Shown here: positions 1-6,653 of the stretch, piece by piece
Layout of the letters: each line of letters starts with the position of its first letter
Position numbering within the stretch: the stretch's first letter is position 1
Translations under genes and position numbers: made by a program
DNA from: an uncultured Thermomicrobium sp.
Lineage (GTDB): Bacteria; Chloroflexota; Chloroflexia; Thermomicrobiales; Thermomicrobiaceae
Reading direction: 5' to 3'
NCBI GenBank assembly: GCA_938028665.1
Contig: CALIMB010000002.1
Span: forward strand, 1-33,257
DNA: 33,257 nucleotides
The notes under the pieces: model-generated
The model's database searches: none
What the model saw: only the letters and a program-made list of their open reading frames with translations
Told to the model about the DNA's origin: nothing

Positions 1-5
1 GTGCA

Positions 6-54
6 GCCGATCAATGCGTTAGATCGGCGGTGCGCTGGCTTGTTTCCAGCGCAC
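6..54. other. Two adjacent perfect hairpins at the window start
   Basis: GCCGATC (6-12) pairs with GATCGGC (22-28), and GTGCGCTGG (30-38) pairs with CCAGCGCAC (46-54) across a 7-base loop. The second stem is GC-rich but has no T-run after it. It could be a terminator of a gene that ends before the window or a structured leader end; the sequence does not decide which. Confidence 0.4.
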
Positions 55-238
55 GGGGGCGGAGTATACGGAGGCAAGGGTGAGATGTCAAATTCGTGAA
101 GCGATCGTGGGGAGTAATCACAAAACGATGGTTCAGATCGCCCATGATCGTTCACACGCCGATGGATCATTCACTGATAGTAAAAGTATACGAAGAGTCC
201 TTGCTATAGAGATTTAGGGGTTTAGTGAGCTGTGCGCT

Positions 239-267
239 TTGCTTCAGACTGGCTCGTGTCGTACAAT
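239..267 (+). promoter_or_regulatory. Probable sigma-70-type promoter of the pterin dehydratase gene
   Basis: A -35-like TTGCTT (239-244) is followed after 17 bases by a -10-like TACAAT (262-267). The start codon at 301 lies about 27 bases beyond the expected transcription start, with a purine-rich AAGGGGG ribosome site in between. Confidence 0.5.
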
Positions 268-300
268 TGGTGGGAAAGGGGGCCAAAAGAAGGGGGCAGT

Positions 301-582
301 ATGGAGCGACTCGACGAACCAGCAATCGTTCAAGCGCTGGAGAGTTTGCCGGCATGGCAGCGGCAAGGCGATGCTCTCGTGCGTGAGTTGAGGTTCAAAA
401 ACTTTCGTGAAGCGATCGCTTTCGTGAACCGCATCGCCGAAGTCGCTGAGGAGCAGCGGCATCACCCGGACATCACGATCCGCTACAACCGCGTGCAGCT
501 CTTGCTCACCACGCACGAGGCCGGTGGGATCACTGAGCGAGACGTAGAGTTTGCCCGCCGTGTGGACGAGTTGATCAGCTAA
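301..582 (+). CDS. phhB: Pterin-4a-carbinolamine dehydratase
   Basis: A 93-residue protein, the normal length of the PCD/DCoH family, which dehydrates 4a-hydroxytetrahydrobiopterin and so recycles the pterin cofactor of aromatic amino acid hydroxylases. The family signature is intact: EEQRHHPDI with the histidine pair at residues 54-55, then YNRVQLLLTTHEAGG with His72, then TERD. The ATG at 301 is chosen because an AAGGGGG ribosome site sits just upstream and because the protein then has family length; an in-frame GTG at 232 would add residues unlike the family. The 3' end overlaps the convergent phosphatase gene by 4 bases. No aromatic hydroxylase is visible nearby, so the physiological partner is unknown; some bacterial homologues are suspected to serve molybdopterin or other pterin pathways. 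Confidence 0.9.
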   Translation: MERLDEPAIVQALESLPAWQRQGDALVRELRFKNFREAIAFVNRIAEVAEEQRHHPDITIRYNRVQLLLTTHEAGGITERDVEFARRVDELIS

Positions 583-1247
583 TCTTGCGCAGTCAACAGC
601 GGTGCAATCGCCTCCCAGGTTAGTTCCGTGACCACCCAATCAGCCGACAGAAGAGGTGGAAGGGGATATCGAGCGACCGCGATGACGCGCAGTCCCGCTG
701 CACACGCCGCTGTGATGCCAGCAGGCGAGTCCTCGACCGCAATGCTCCGCTGCGGCGCGACGCCGAGTCGCCGGCAGCCGACAAGGTACGGCTCCGGATG
801 GGGCTTGCCATGCTCAACGTCTTCAGCAGAGACGACAACGGCAATTCTTTCAGCCAGTCCCGCTGCGCGCAGAGCCCAGCGTGCTTCATCAGCCAAGGAG
901 CCGGTCACTACGGCCACCGGATAGCCAGCAGCCAGCGCTGCCTCCACGGTGGCGATGCCATCTGCGAGGAGCTCGACTGCGCTCGAGGTAAGAAGATCGC
1001 GATAGGCCAGCGCTTTCTGTTGCAGCGCGCGTTCCAACCACTCGATCGGTACAGCGAGCGCTGCCAAGGCGGTCGCTATTGCTTCACGGTCGGGACGCCC
1101 AAGCATGACTGTCCGATAGAGTTCCTCGGGGAGTTCTGGTAGCCCGAGGTCTTGGAAAGCGCGGCGTGTTGCCTCGTAGTGCGCCTGTTCGCTGTTGATC
1201 AAGACGCCATCCAGGTCGAACAAAATTCCTGCACGCTCTCTGCTCAT
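579..1247 (-). CDS. HAD-superfamily phosphatase, beta-phosphoglucomutase-like
   Basis: A 222-residue cytosolic HAD hydrolase. All four family motifs are visible: the nucleophile motif FDLDGVL (Asp11 and Asp13), motif II VVTGS, motif III lysine in HGKPHPEPYL, and motif IV VEDSPAGI. The alpha-helical cap between motifs I and II places it with the beta-phosphoglucomutase/phosphatase subfamily (HAD-IA), whose members act on small phosphorylated sugars or metabolites; the substrate cannot be read from the sequence. The ATG at 1247 is preceded by GGAGGA at good distance. The frame stays open far upstream, but that part is antisense to gltX and is not coding. The gene is divergent from gltX, with about 100 bases between the start codons that must hold both promoters. 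Confidence 0.85.
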   Translation of the reverse strand: MSRERAGILFDLDGVLINSEQAHYEATRRAFQDLGLPELPEELYRTVMLGRPDREAIATALAALAVPIEWLERALQQKALAYRDLLTSSAVELLADGIATVEAALAAGYPVAVVTGSLADEARWALRAAGLAERIAVVVSAEDVEHGKPHPEPYLVGCRRLGVAPQRSIAVEDSPAGITAACAAGLRVIAVARYPLPPLLSADWVVTELTWEAIAPLLTAQD

Positions 1248-1346
1248 CCTGCTGTTCCTCCGTGCTGTGCAGGTCTCCCCGAGTACGAGCGTTGCATACT
1301 TGCTGACAGCGCGGCCAGCCCGCGCCAGGAGGCGAGGGAAGCAACG

Positions 1347-2864
1347 ATGACAACGCGTGTCCGTGTCCGGTTTGCCCCAAGTCCGACGGGCGATCTTCAT
1401 GTCGGTGGGGCGCGTACCGCGCTCTTCAACTGGCTCTTTGCACGTCAGCACGGCGGTGCATTCATCCTGCGTATTGAAGACACTGACCAGGCGCGCTTGG
1501 TCGGCCAGAGCATCCAAGGAATCATTGAGGGGTTGAAGTGGCTTGGTCTGGAGTGGGACGAGGGTCCCGACATCGGGGGTCCGTACGGTCCCTACATTCA
1601 GAGCCAGCGACTTGCGCTCTACCAGGAGCACGCACGCTGGCTGGTGGAGCACGGCCATGCGTATTACTGCTTCTGTACCCCAGAGCGTTTGGAGCGCGTG
1701 CGGCAAGAGCAGCGGGCGCGCGGCGAGCCTCCTGGCTACGACCGGCACTGCCGTTTCCTCCCACCAGACGAAGTCCAGGCACGTCTGGAGCGGGGTGAAG
1801 CGGCGGTGATCCGTTTCAAGATGCCGCTGGAGGGTGAAACAACAATCGTTGATCTCCTGCGCGGCGCGATCACCTACGAGAATCGCCTGCTGCAAGATCT
1901 CGTCCTGCTCAAGTCAGACGGCTTCCCGACCTATCACCTGGCGAATGTCGTTGACGATCACTACATGGAGATCTCGCATATTCTCCGGGCAGAGGAATGG
2001 ATTCCGTCGGCACCGCTCCATGCCCAGCTGTACCGTGCCTTTGGGTGGGAGATGCCGGTGCTCTGTCACTTGCCACTCATTCTGAGTCCCGACGGGAAGG
2101 GCAAGCTTTCCAAGCGGCACGGTGCGACCGGGGTCCTCGAGTTCAAGCGGCTGGGCTATCTGCCGGAGGCGATGATCAATTATCTCGCTCTGCTTGGCTG
2201 GGCTTATGACGCCGAGCGTGAGATTTTCTCACGTGAGGAACTGATCCAGCTCTTCCGCTTGGAGGAAGTCAATCCGCACCCAGCACGCTTCAACTTTGAC
2301 AAGCTGCTGTGGATGAATCAGTACTACATCAACCATGTCCTCTCACTCGATGAGTTTGCCCGCCGGTGTGTCCCATTCCTGCAAGAGGCCGGGCTGGTCG
2401 GTCCCGAGGCGGAGGAACCGGAACACCCAACCTTCGCCTACGTGCGCGAGGTCGTTGCGCTGGTTAAGGACCGCGCCAAGCTCTTGAGCGAAGTTCCGGA
2501 GCTGACCCGCTTCTTCTTCACCGAAGTCGAGGAGTACGATCCGGAGCTGCTGTTGCAGCGAAAGGTCGAGCCCGAAACGGTTCTCCAAGGACTGGAACGG
2601 GCACTTGCCGTACTGCAGGAGGCGAACTTCACTGATGAGGCTGATCTAGAACAACGGCTGCGGGCACTGGCTGAGGAGCTTGGCTTGAAGACGGGTCAGC
2701 TCTTCATGCCGATCCGTGTGGCAATCACCGGACGCACCGTGTCACCAGGACTGTTTGAGACGCTGCGGGTGCTTGGCCGCGAGCGCTCGCTGGAGCGGTT
2801 GGCACGAGCGCGGGAGAAGTTGGCTGCGCATCTCGCCACACGCGCGGCGAGTGCATCCGACTGA
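1347..2864 (+). CDS. gltX: Glutamyl-tRNA synthetase
   Basis: A 505-residue class I aminoacyl-tRNA synthetase that charges tRNA-Glu (or, in organisms with the GatCAB amidotransferase, also tRNA-Gln) with glutamate. The N-terminus APSPTGDLHVGGARTALFN carries the HIGH-equivalent HVGG at residues 18-21, and KGKLSKR near residue 253 is the KMSKS loop. CFC near residue 110 followed by YDRHC is the zinc-type cysteine cluster of the acceptor-binding region. The C-terminal third is the alpha-helical anticodon-binding domain typical of bacterial GluRS. The ATG at 1347 follows an AGGAGG ribosome site and gives the family N-terminus; the frame is open upstream to 1152, but that stretch overlaps the divergent phosphatase. 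Confidence 0.97.
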   Translation: MTTRVRVRFAPSPTGDLHVGGARTALFNWLFARQHGGAFILRIEDTDQARLVGQSIQGIIEGLKWLGLEWDEGPDIGGPYGPYIQSQRLALYQEHARWLVEHGHAYYCFCTPERLERVRQEQRARGEPPGYDRHCRFLPPDEVQARLERGEAAVIRFKMPLEGETTIVDLLRGAITYENRLLQDLVLLKSDGFPTYHLANVVDDHYMEISHILRAEEWIPSAPLHAQLYRAFGWEMPVLCHLPLILSPDGKGKLSKRHGATGVLEFKRLGYLPEAMINYLALLGWAYDAEREIFSREELIQLFRLEEVNPHPARFNFDKLLWMNQYYINHVLSLDEFARRCVPFLQEAGLVGPEAEEPEHPTFAYVREVVALVKDRAKLLSEVPELTRFFFTEVEEYDPELLLQRKVEPETVLQGLERALAVLQEANFTDEADLEQRLRALAEELGLKTGQLFMPIRVAITGRTVSPGLFETLRVLGRERSLERLARAREKLAAHLATRAASASD

Positions 2865-2876
2865 AAAGGGGGCGGC

Positions 2877-3134
2877 GTGGGGTCGCGATGGGATGGGCCG
2901 AGGGCGGGTAGGCCAGTTCACTCGGCTCCCCAAAATACATCGCGGAAGAGTCATGGGGTTGCGGTTGCACTCGCTCTTGTGCTTGTCGGTCTGCTTGTGC
3001 AAGTTGTGGTCTTTGTCTGGTCCCGTGGAACGATTGGCCCCCTCCAACTCAGTCTGGTGTTGCTTGCACTGGCACCACTTGCCGGGGCGGTGGCGGCTAT
3101 CTTCTGGCTCATCCGGTCTCGACGCCGGCGGTGA
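2877..3134 (+). CDS. Small two-helix membrane protein, function unknown
   Basis: An 85-residue protein beginning at a GTG, 12 bases after gltX, with AAAAGGGGG as ribosome site. After a polar N-terminus it has two hydrophobic stretches, VAVALALVLVGLLVQVVVFV (about residues 28-47) and LSLVLLALAPLAGAVAAIFW (about 58-78), and ends in a run of arginines (RSRRRR). That pattern suggests two membrane helices with both ends in the cytoplasm. Its position suggests co-transcription with gltX. I do not recognise a family and infer no function. The start is uncertain. Confidence 0.6.
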   Translation: MGSRWDGPRAGRPVHSAPQNTSRKSHGVAVALALVLVGLLVQVVVFVWSRGTIGPLQLSLVLLALAPLAGAVAAIFWLIRSRRRR

Positions 3135-3178
3135 GCCTTCTAAGTGAGAGATGGTGCTGCGGTCTTGAGTGGCTGTAG

Positions 3179-3270
3179 CGACTCGCCAAGGGTCTGTAGG
3201 CTTCCTCGCTGAGAGAACCAGTGGGTAGTAGCGGAATGACCGAGTTGGGTCTCTACGCAGTGGCGAGTCG
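3179..3270. repeat. 10-bp inverted repeat enclosing a 72-base loop
   Basis: CGACTCGCCA (3179-3188) is perfectly complementary to TGGCGAGTCG (3261-3270). Inside it lies TTCCTCGCTGAGAG (3202-3215), which matches TTCCTACCTGAGAG of the kimA leader (32014-32027) at 12 of 14 positions, and just after it comes GGCAAGGGAGATAG, similar to the GGGAG box of the two elements described below. It may be a third, diverged copy of that RNA element; the similarity is weak. Confidence 0.35.
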
Positions 3271-3362
3271 GCAAGGGAGATAGACTGACGGCGCCTCCCC
3301 CCTCGGACATCACATTGGGGTTGTGAGGAAGCATCGAGAATTGTTGCGTTTTTGTAACACTC

Positions 3363-3476
3363 TTCTCTTGCGTCCTGCCCCGCCGTGAGTATCCTGAGAG
3401 TAGGCCCCGATGATTCGAGGCCGGGAATCCGAAACCCGCAAGGGGAGTAGGAAACCCGAACCAAGGATCGTCGGGG
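3363..3476 (+). other. Candidate structured RNA element, copy 1 (unknown class)
   Basis: TTCTCTTGCG (3363-3372) can pair over 10 bp, with two G-U pairs, with CGCAAGGGGA (3437-3446). CCCCGATGATTC (3405-3416) can pair over 12 bp, with two G-U pairs, with GGATCGTCGGGG (3465-3476). The two helices cross, so they form a pseudoknot or are alternatives. The core GGGAG-2-GGAAACC-1-GAACCAAG (3443-3465) recurs in the kimA leader at 32122-32146. Orientation is taken as plus by analogy with that copy. No known riboswitch consensus fits: the GACAGCUAAC signature of the c-di-AMP class is absent. Confidence 0.4.
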
Positions 3477-4026
3477 CTCTTCTTCTGTCCTCCCATCGAG
3501 GTTGTGGTATGCATCTACCGGAGCCCTCTGACTGGTGTAGCTACTACCGTGCGTGAAGAGGAGACCGACGCATTCTCGAGGTCCCGTGCCGAATCCCAGT
3601 TCGGGTGTCGATGTCACTGTTCGTGAAGAGGAGGCTGAGTGCAGTTTGCTGGACTCCTCGCTCGCACTTCTGCGGTTCGCTTCCTCTTCCAGCACGCGAG
3701 GTGATGTGCGCAGTGCCCCAAGGCGGGCTTCGCCCACAGATGACGGTGATCGGGGCTTTCTCGGGGAAAACTGCACTCGGCGTGTTCGTCGGTCTTGTTG
3801 AGGATGATTCGGAGGCAGCGTAGCATCTTGCCCTGACTCGCAGGATCGTCTGCGGGAATATTGTCGCAGGAAACCCGTGGTTGCTGACCAGACTTGCGGT
3901 CCTGTTCCGTTCTCGCGCATGGAAGCGATTGAGCGGGACAAGGATAGCGCATTACCGTTGTGCACCTTCCCACGGTCGCCAGCGCTGGTGCTGACGACCG
4001 CATTTTGGCCTGTGTCGCTTCCTCCA

Positions 4027-4056
4027 TTGACACGGCGAGCCTTGAGAGAGTATGCT
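4027..4056 (+). promoter_or_regulatory. Consensus promoter of the fluoride-riboswitch transcription unit
   Basis: TTGACA (4027-4032), 18 bases, then TATGCT (4051-4056). The predicted transcription start near 4063 falls about ten bases before the riboswitch aptamer, exactly where a riboswitch leader should begin. Confidence 0.75.
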
Positions 4057-4072
4057 CTTCTCCAGTTGAAGA

Positions 4073-4135
4073 GGGCGATGGAGTCCGCCCGGGCGTCTTT
4101 ACGCCCGAACTGCCGCTGACGGCTGATGGCTCCTG
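4073..4135 (+). ncRNA. Fluoride riboswitch aptamer (crcB motif)
   Basis: The sequence matches the fluoride aptamer nearly base for base in its conserved parts. Stem GGGCG/CGCCC (4073-4077/4086-4090) closes the 8-base loop AUGGAGUC. GGAGUC in that loop forms the diagnostic pseudoknot with GGCUCC (4128-4133). GAACUGCCG-CUGA-CGGCUGAUGG (4107-4129) contains the second stem GCCG/CGGC and the conserved CUGAUGG. The arrangement is that of the Thermotoga petrophila aptamer, except for an extra 6-bp hairpin (GGGCGU/ACGCCC, 4091-4106) between the two stems. This RNA class senses fluoride and turns on fluoride-resistance genes; here it lies directly before an antiporter gene. Confidence 0.95.
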
Positions 4136-4169
4136 TCCACACGGTCTGTGGGCAGGAGTCAACGTTTTT
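4130..4169 (+). terminator. Riboswitch-controlled intrinsic terminator
   Basis: CTCCTGTCCACA (4130-4141) pairs with TGTGGGCAGGAG (4147-4158) over 12 bp around a CGGTC loop, and a T-run (4165-4169) follows seven bases later. Its 5' arm shares CTCC (4130-4133) with the aptamer pseudoknot, so fluoride binding and termination are mutually exclusive: fluoride should allow read-through into the antiporter gene. Confidence 0.9.
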
Positions 4170-4219
4170 GCCCCCGCCGTGTGGACCACGAAGGTTCACG
4201 GGAATAGGGGGGTGGAACA

Positions 4220-5395
4220 GTGGAAAACGTCTGGGCAATCGCGGCAGTATGGGTTGGGCTGGCCCTGCTGGCAAGTATCTTCTCCATTCGGCTAGGAATT
4301 TCCGTTGCTCTCTTAGAAATCTTAGTGGGGGTCCTGGCCGGTAACCTTCTCCATCTCCACGTAACCGACTGGATCAACACCTTTGCCAGCTTTGGCGCTG
4401 TGCTGCTCACGTTTTTAGCCGGTGCTGAAATCGAACCGGATGCACTTCGCCGACACCTCAAGCCAAGCCTGGCCATTGGTATCGCTGGCTTCTTCTTCCC
4501 CTTCCTTGGTGCCGCTGCTTTCGCCCGATTTGTTGCTGGATGGACAATGCCGCAAGCTTGGATAGCCGGTCTCGCATTGTCGACGACATCGGTCGCTGTT
4601 GTCTACGCTGTCATGGTCGAGACTGGCCTCAATGAGACTGATCTGGGCAAGCTCATCCTGGCTGCCTGCTTTGTGAACGATCTTGGTACCGTTCTGGCTC
4701 TCGGGCTCATCTTTGCTAACTACAACCTATGGCTCTTGGCTTTCGTCGTCAGCACGTTCGTCGTGCTAGCTTTCCTTCCGCGGGCAATGCGCTTTGTGGT
4801 CACCGTGTGGGGAAACCGGGTTAGTGAGCCAGAAGTGAAATTCCTCTTGCTCGTGCTGTTCTTCCTCGGCTGGCTGGCGACACGCGCCAAGAGTGAGGCA
4901 GTTCTTCCCGCGTACCTCGTTGGACTAGTTGTTGCTGGCGTCTTCAGTCAGCAACGAACGCTGATGCTGCGGCTCCGCACCATTGCCTTTGCTCTGTTAA
5001 CCCCGTGGTATTTTCTCAAAGCAGGACTCTACGTCTCCATACCAGCTCTTCTCAGCGGTATTGGCCTCATCCTTGCTTTGCTGTTGGTGAAGATGGCTGC
5101 CAAGCTGGTTGGTGTTGGGCCACTCACCCTGCTTTTCGGTATGGGGCGCCGAAGTGGTACCTACACCACGCTGCTCATGTCCACGGGACTCACTTTTGGG
5201 ACTATCTCCGCACTCTTTGGGCTCAACAATGGAATCATTGACCAGGCTCAATATACCGCGCTGGTGACTGCTGTGATCGGCTCTGCGCTTGTTCCCACTT
5301 GGATTGCCCAGACCTGGTTTTTGCCATCCTCGACTGAAGAGACAGTCATTGAAACTCCGCAGCTGGTGGAGACAAGGATTACCGGAGAGGAGTGA
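4220..5395 (+). CDS. Cation:proton antiporter (CPA/Kef-type), fluoride-controlled
   Basis: A 391-residue integral membrane protein made almost entirely of hydrophobic helices (about 10-12), matching the transport domain of the monovalent cation:proton antiporter superfamily without the C-terminal TrkA-N/RCK domain of KefB/KefC. FVNDLGTV near residue 154 carries the Asn-Asp pair at the ion-binding helix, the form seen in electroneutral CPA members (electrogenic ones usually have Asp-Asp). GTG at 4220 follows AGGGGGG and starts the first helix correctly. Antiporters of this kind are known among fluoride-riboswitch-controlled genes, and the riboswitch lies 50 bases upstream. Likely role: fluoride or pH/ion stress relief at the cytoplasmic membrane. 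The exported ion cannot be told from sequence; direct fluoride/proton exchange by this family is only a possibility. The next gene starts 6 bases later. Confidence 0.88.
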   Translation: MENVWAIAAVWVGLALLASIFSIRLGISVALLEILVGVLAGNLLHLHVTDWINTFASFGAVLLTFLAGAEIEPDALRRHLKPSLAIGIAGFFFPFLGAAAFARFVAGWTMPQAWIAGLALSTTSVAVVYAVMVETGLNETDLGKLILAACFVNDLGTVLALGLIFANYNLWLLAFVVSTFVVLAFLPRAMRFVVTVWGNRVSEPEVKFLLLVLFFLGWLATRAKSEAVLPAYLVGLVVAGVFSQQRTLMLRLRTIAFALLTPWYFLKAGLYVSIPALLSGIGLILALLLVKMAAKLVGVGPLTLLFGMGRRSGTYTTLLMSTGLTFGTISALFGLNNGIIDQAQYTALVTAVIGSALVPTWIAQTWFLPSSTEETVIETPQLVETRITGEE

Positions 5396-5401
5396 ACAGC
5401 G

Positions 5402-5827
5402 ATGTACCGCAAGATCCTTGTTGGGTTTGATGGCTCCCCTGGCGCCAAGGCGGCGATGCGTCATGCTATCGAGCTGGCACGTACTTTTGGAGCCGAACTG
5501 TGGAGCTTATCAGTGATTGAGGCCCCACAATGGGCCACGGCGACAGTCGGTGAGGTGGACGAGCAACGTCGATTGATGGAGCAAGAGCTTGAACGCTTGC
5601 AAGAGGCTGCACGGCAACAGGCTGCAGAGTACGGTATCGAACTCCATACGCTCACGCGCATTGGTCATCCGGCCCAACTGCTCGTTCAGGAAGCACAGCG
5701 GGGTTCGTTCCAGCTTCTCGTTATTGGTCACAGCGGGCACTCAGGGGTCTGGGGCATTTTCCTGGGGACAACGGCCGATAAGGTCGTTCGCCATGCACCG
5801 TGCAGTGTTCTGGTGGTGCGCTGGTAA
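5402..5827 (+). CDS. Universal stress protein, UspA family
   Basis: A 141-residue single-domain Usp protein. It begins MYRKILVGFDGSPGAKAAMRHA, the usual first strand and helix with the nucleotide-binding Asp, and ends in GHSGHSGVWGIFLGTT...CSVLVVRW, which fits the ATP-binding G-2x-G-9x-G(S/T) motif. Such proteins are cytosolic ATP-binding stress factors and often sit beside ion transporters whose activity they may modulate. It starts 6 bases after the antiporter stop, so it is almost certainly translated from the same fluoride-controlled message. The GAGGAGTG before the start serves as ribosome site. Confidence 0.92.
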   Translation: MYRKILVGFDGSPGAKAAMRHAIELARTFGAELWSLSVIEAPQWATATVGEVDEQRRLMEQELERLQEAARQQAAEYGIELHTLTRIGHPAQLLVQEAQRGSFQLLVIGHSGHSGVWGIFLGTTADKVVRHAPCSVLVVRW

Positions 5828-5833
5828 GCGCTC

Positions 5834-6559
5834 ATGAAGAGATCACGCCGCTCTGCTCCGCCGCATTATGCCATTGTCGAGGTTCGCCATTTACTTGCCA
5901 AACCGGGCTGTCCGCTCTGCCATGCTGAAGCCGAAGCGATAGAGCGGTTTCTCTTTTGGTTCTTTCACGAGTCATATGGGGAGCCTGCCGTTGTCAGCCA
6001 ATATGTGCAGGCTCGCGGTTTTTGCCCAGAACACCTGAAACTGATTGCAGAACATGGACCACAATGGCAGATCTCAGCGATATTTTCATGGATCATCGAG
6101 GATATGGTAACGGTCCTCAAGACTTCACTGCCGGCACTACAGGATGGGCGGCAGTGGAGCCTTCGCTCCTGGGGACGGCAACCAACCAAAAGACTGCAAC
6201 CCAGCGCTTCCTGTCTCCTCTGCACCGTTCTGGAACGGACACACGACAATGTTGTCCCAATGCTGCTTGCGGTGCTGGAGTTCGACCAGGCGCTCAGAGC
6301 TCGCTTTGCTGAGGTAGGAGGCTGCTGCGTCCCCCACGCCCTCCTCATTGAGCGGCTGGCGACAAGGGAGCAACAAGCGGGGTTGGCAGTTCTCCTGCGT
6401 GTCTTGTCTGAGCAGCTGCAAGCACTCCAGCATGATCTGGCGGAGTTCTTCCGCAAGGCAGACTATCGATATGCCCATGAACCACGTGGTGCGGAGCAGC
6501 ATGCCTGGCGCCGTGCGCTCGCGCTGTTTGGGTATAGAAGTGACCAGATCATGGGCTGA
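5834..6559 (+). CDS. Cys-rich protein with two CxxC...G(F/C)C..H half-motifs, function unknown
   Basis: A 241-residue soluble protein starting 6 bases after the usp stop. It holds the same pattern twice: KPGCPLCHAE (residues about 24-33) with RGFCPEH about 35 residues later, and ASCLLCTVLE with GGCCVPH about 40 residues later. Each half offers three Cys and one His, which suggests two zinc or iron-sulfur sites in a duplicated fold. I think it belongs to a family of uncharacterised Chloroflexota/Firmicutes proteins with this repeated cysteine pattern (DUF6062-like), but that is from memory. It lies between the stress protein and formate dehydrogenase and could be a maturation or redox factor for either; this is inference. 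The start has no good ribosome site and may depend on translational coupling. Confidence 0.7.
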   Translation: MKRSRRSAPPHYAIVEVRHLLAKPGCPLCHAEAEAIERFLFWFFHESYGEPAVVSQYVQARGFCPEHLKLIAEHGPQWQISAIFSWIIEDMVTVLKTSLPALQDGRQWSLRSWGRQPTKRLQPSASCLLCTVLERTHDNVVPMLLAVLEFDQALRARFAEVGGCCVPHALLIERLATREQQAGLAVLLRVLSEQLQALQHDLAEFFRKADYRYAHEPRGAEQHAWRRALALFGYRSDQIMG

Positions 6560-6653
6560 ATCACCGTCAGACACGGTAAGAAAGGGGTGCTCATCGCGAT
6601 CCTCAGTGACGCAAGCGCGTACACTTAGCTGGAGCGAACAGGAGGGCTTGGCA

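Larger units (their letters stand above)
3135..4026. other. Long non-coding interval with structured-RNA-like repeats
   Basis: About 890 bases in which no frame on either strand gives a recognisable protein; the long minus-strand frame across it is compositionally poor and antisense to known genes. It contains a 10-bp inverted repeat (3179-3188 with 3261-3270), a structured element at 3363-3476 whose core recurs in the kimA leader, a direct repeat CGTGAAGAGGAG at 3552 and 3622, and a weaker echo of the 3410-3457 words (GATGATTCG, GGAAACCCG) at about 3803-3876. It could hold small RNAs or the remains of a decayed gene and its leader. Confidence 0.5.

Noticed and set aside
3390-3476. SAM-I, TPP, glycine or manganese (yybP) riboswitch
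   Set aside because: Isolated words match (GGCCCCGATGA, CTGAGAG, CTCTCAGG on the other strand, GGGGAGTAG), but the order, spacing and partner strands of these classes do not.
2742-4274. A 510-codon open frame on the minus strand
   Set aside because: It runs antisense through the end of gltX, the small membrane protein and the riboswitch; the translation is rich in Arg, Ser and Pro without family motifs. A GC-rich shadow frame.
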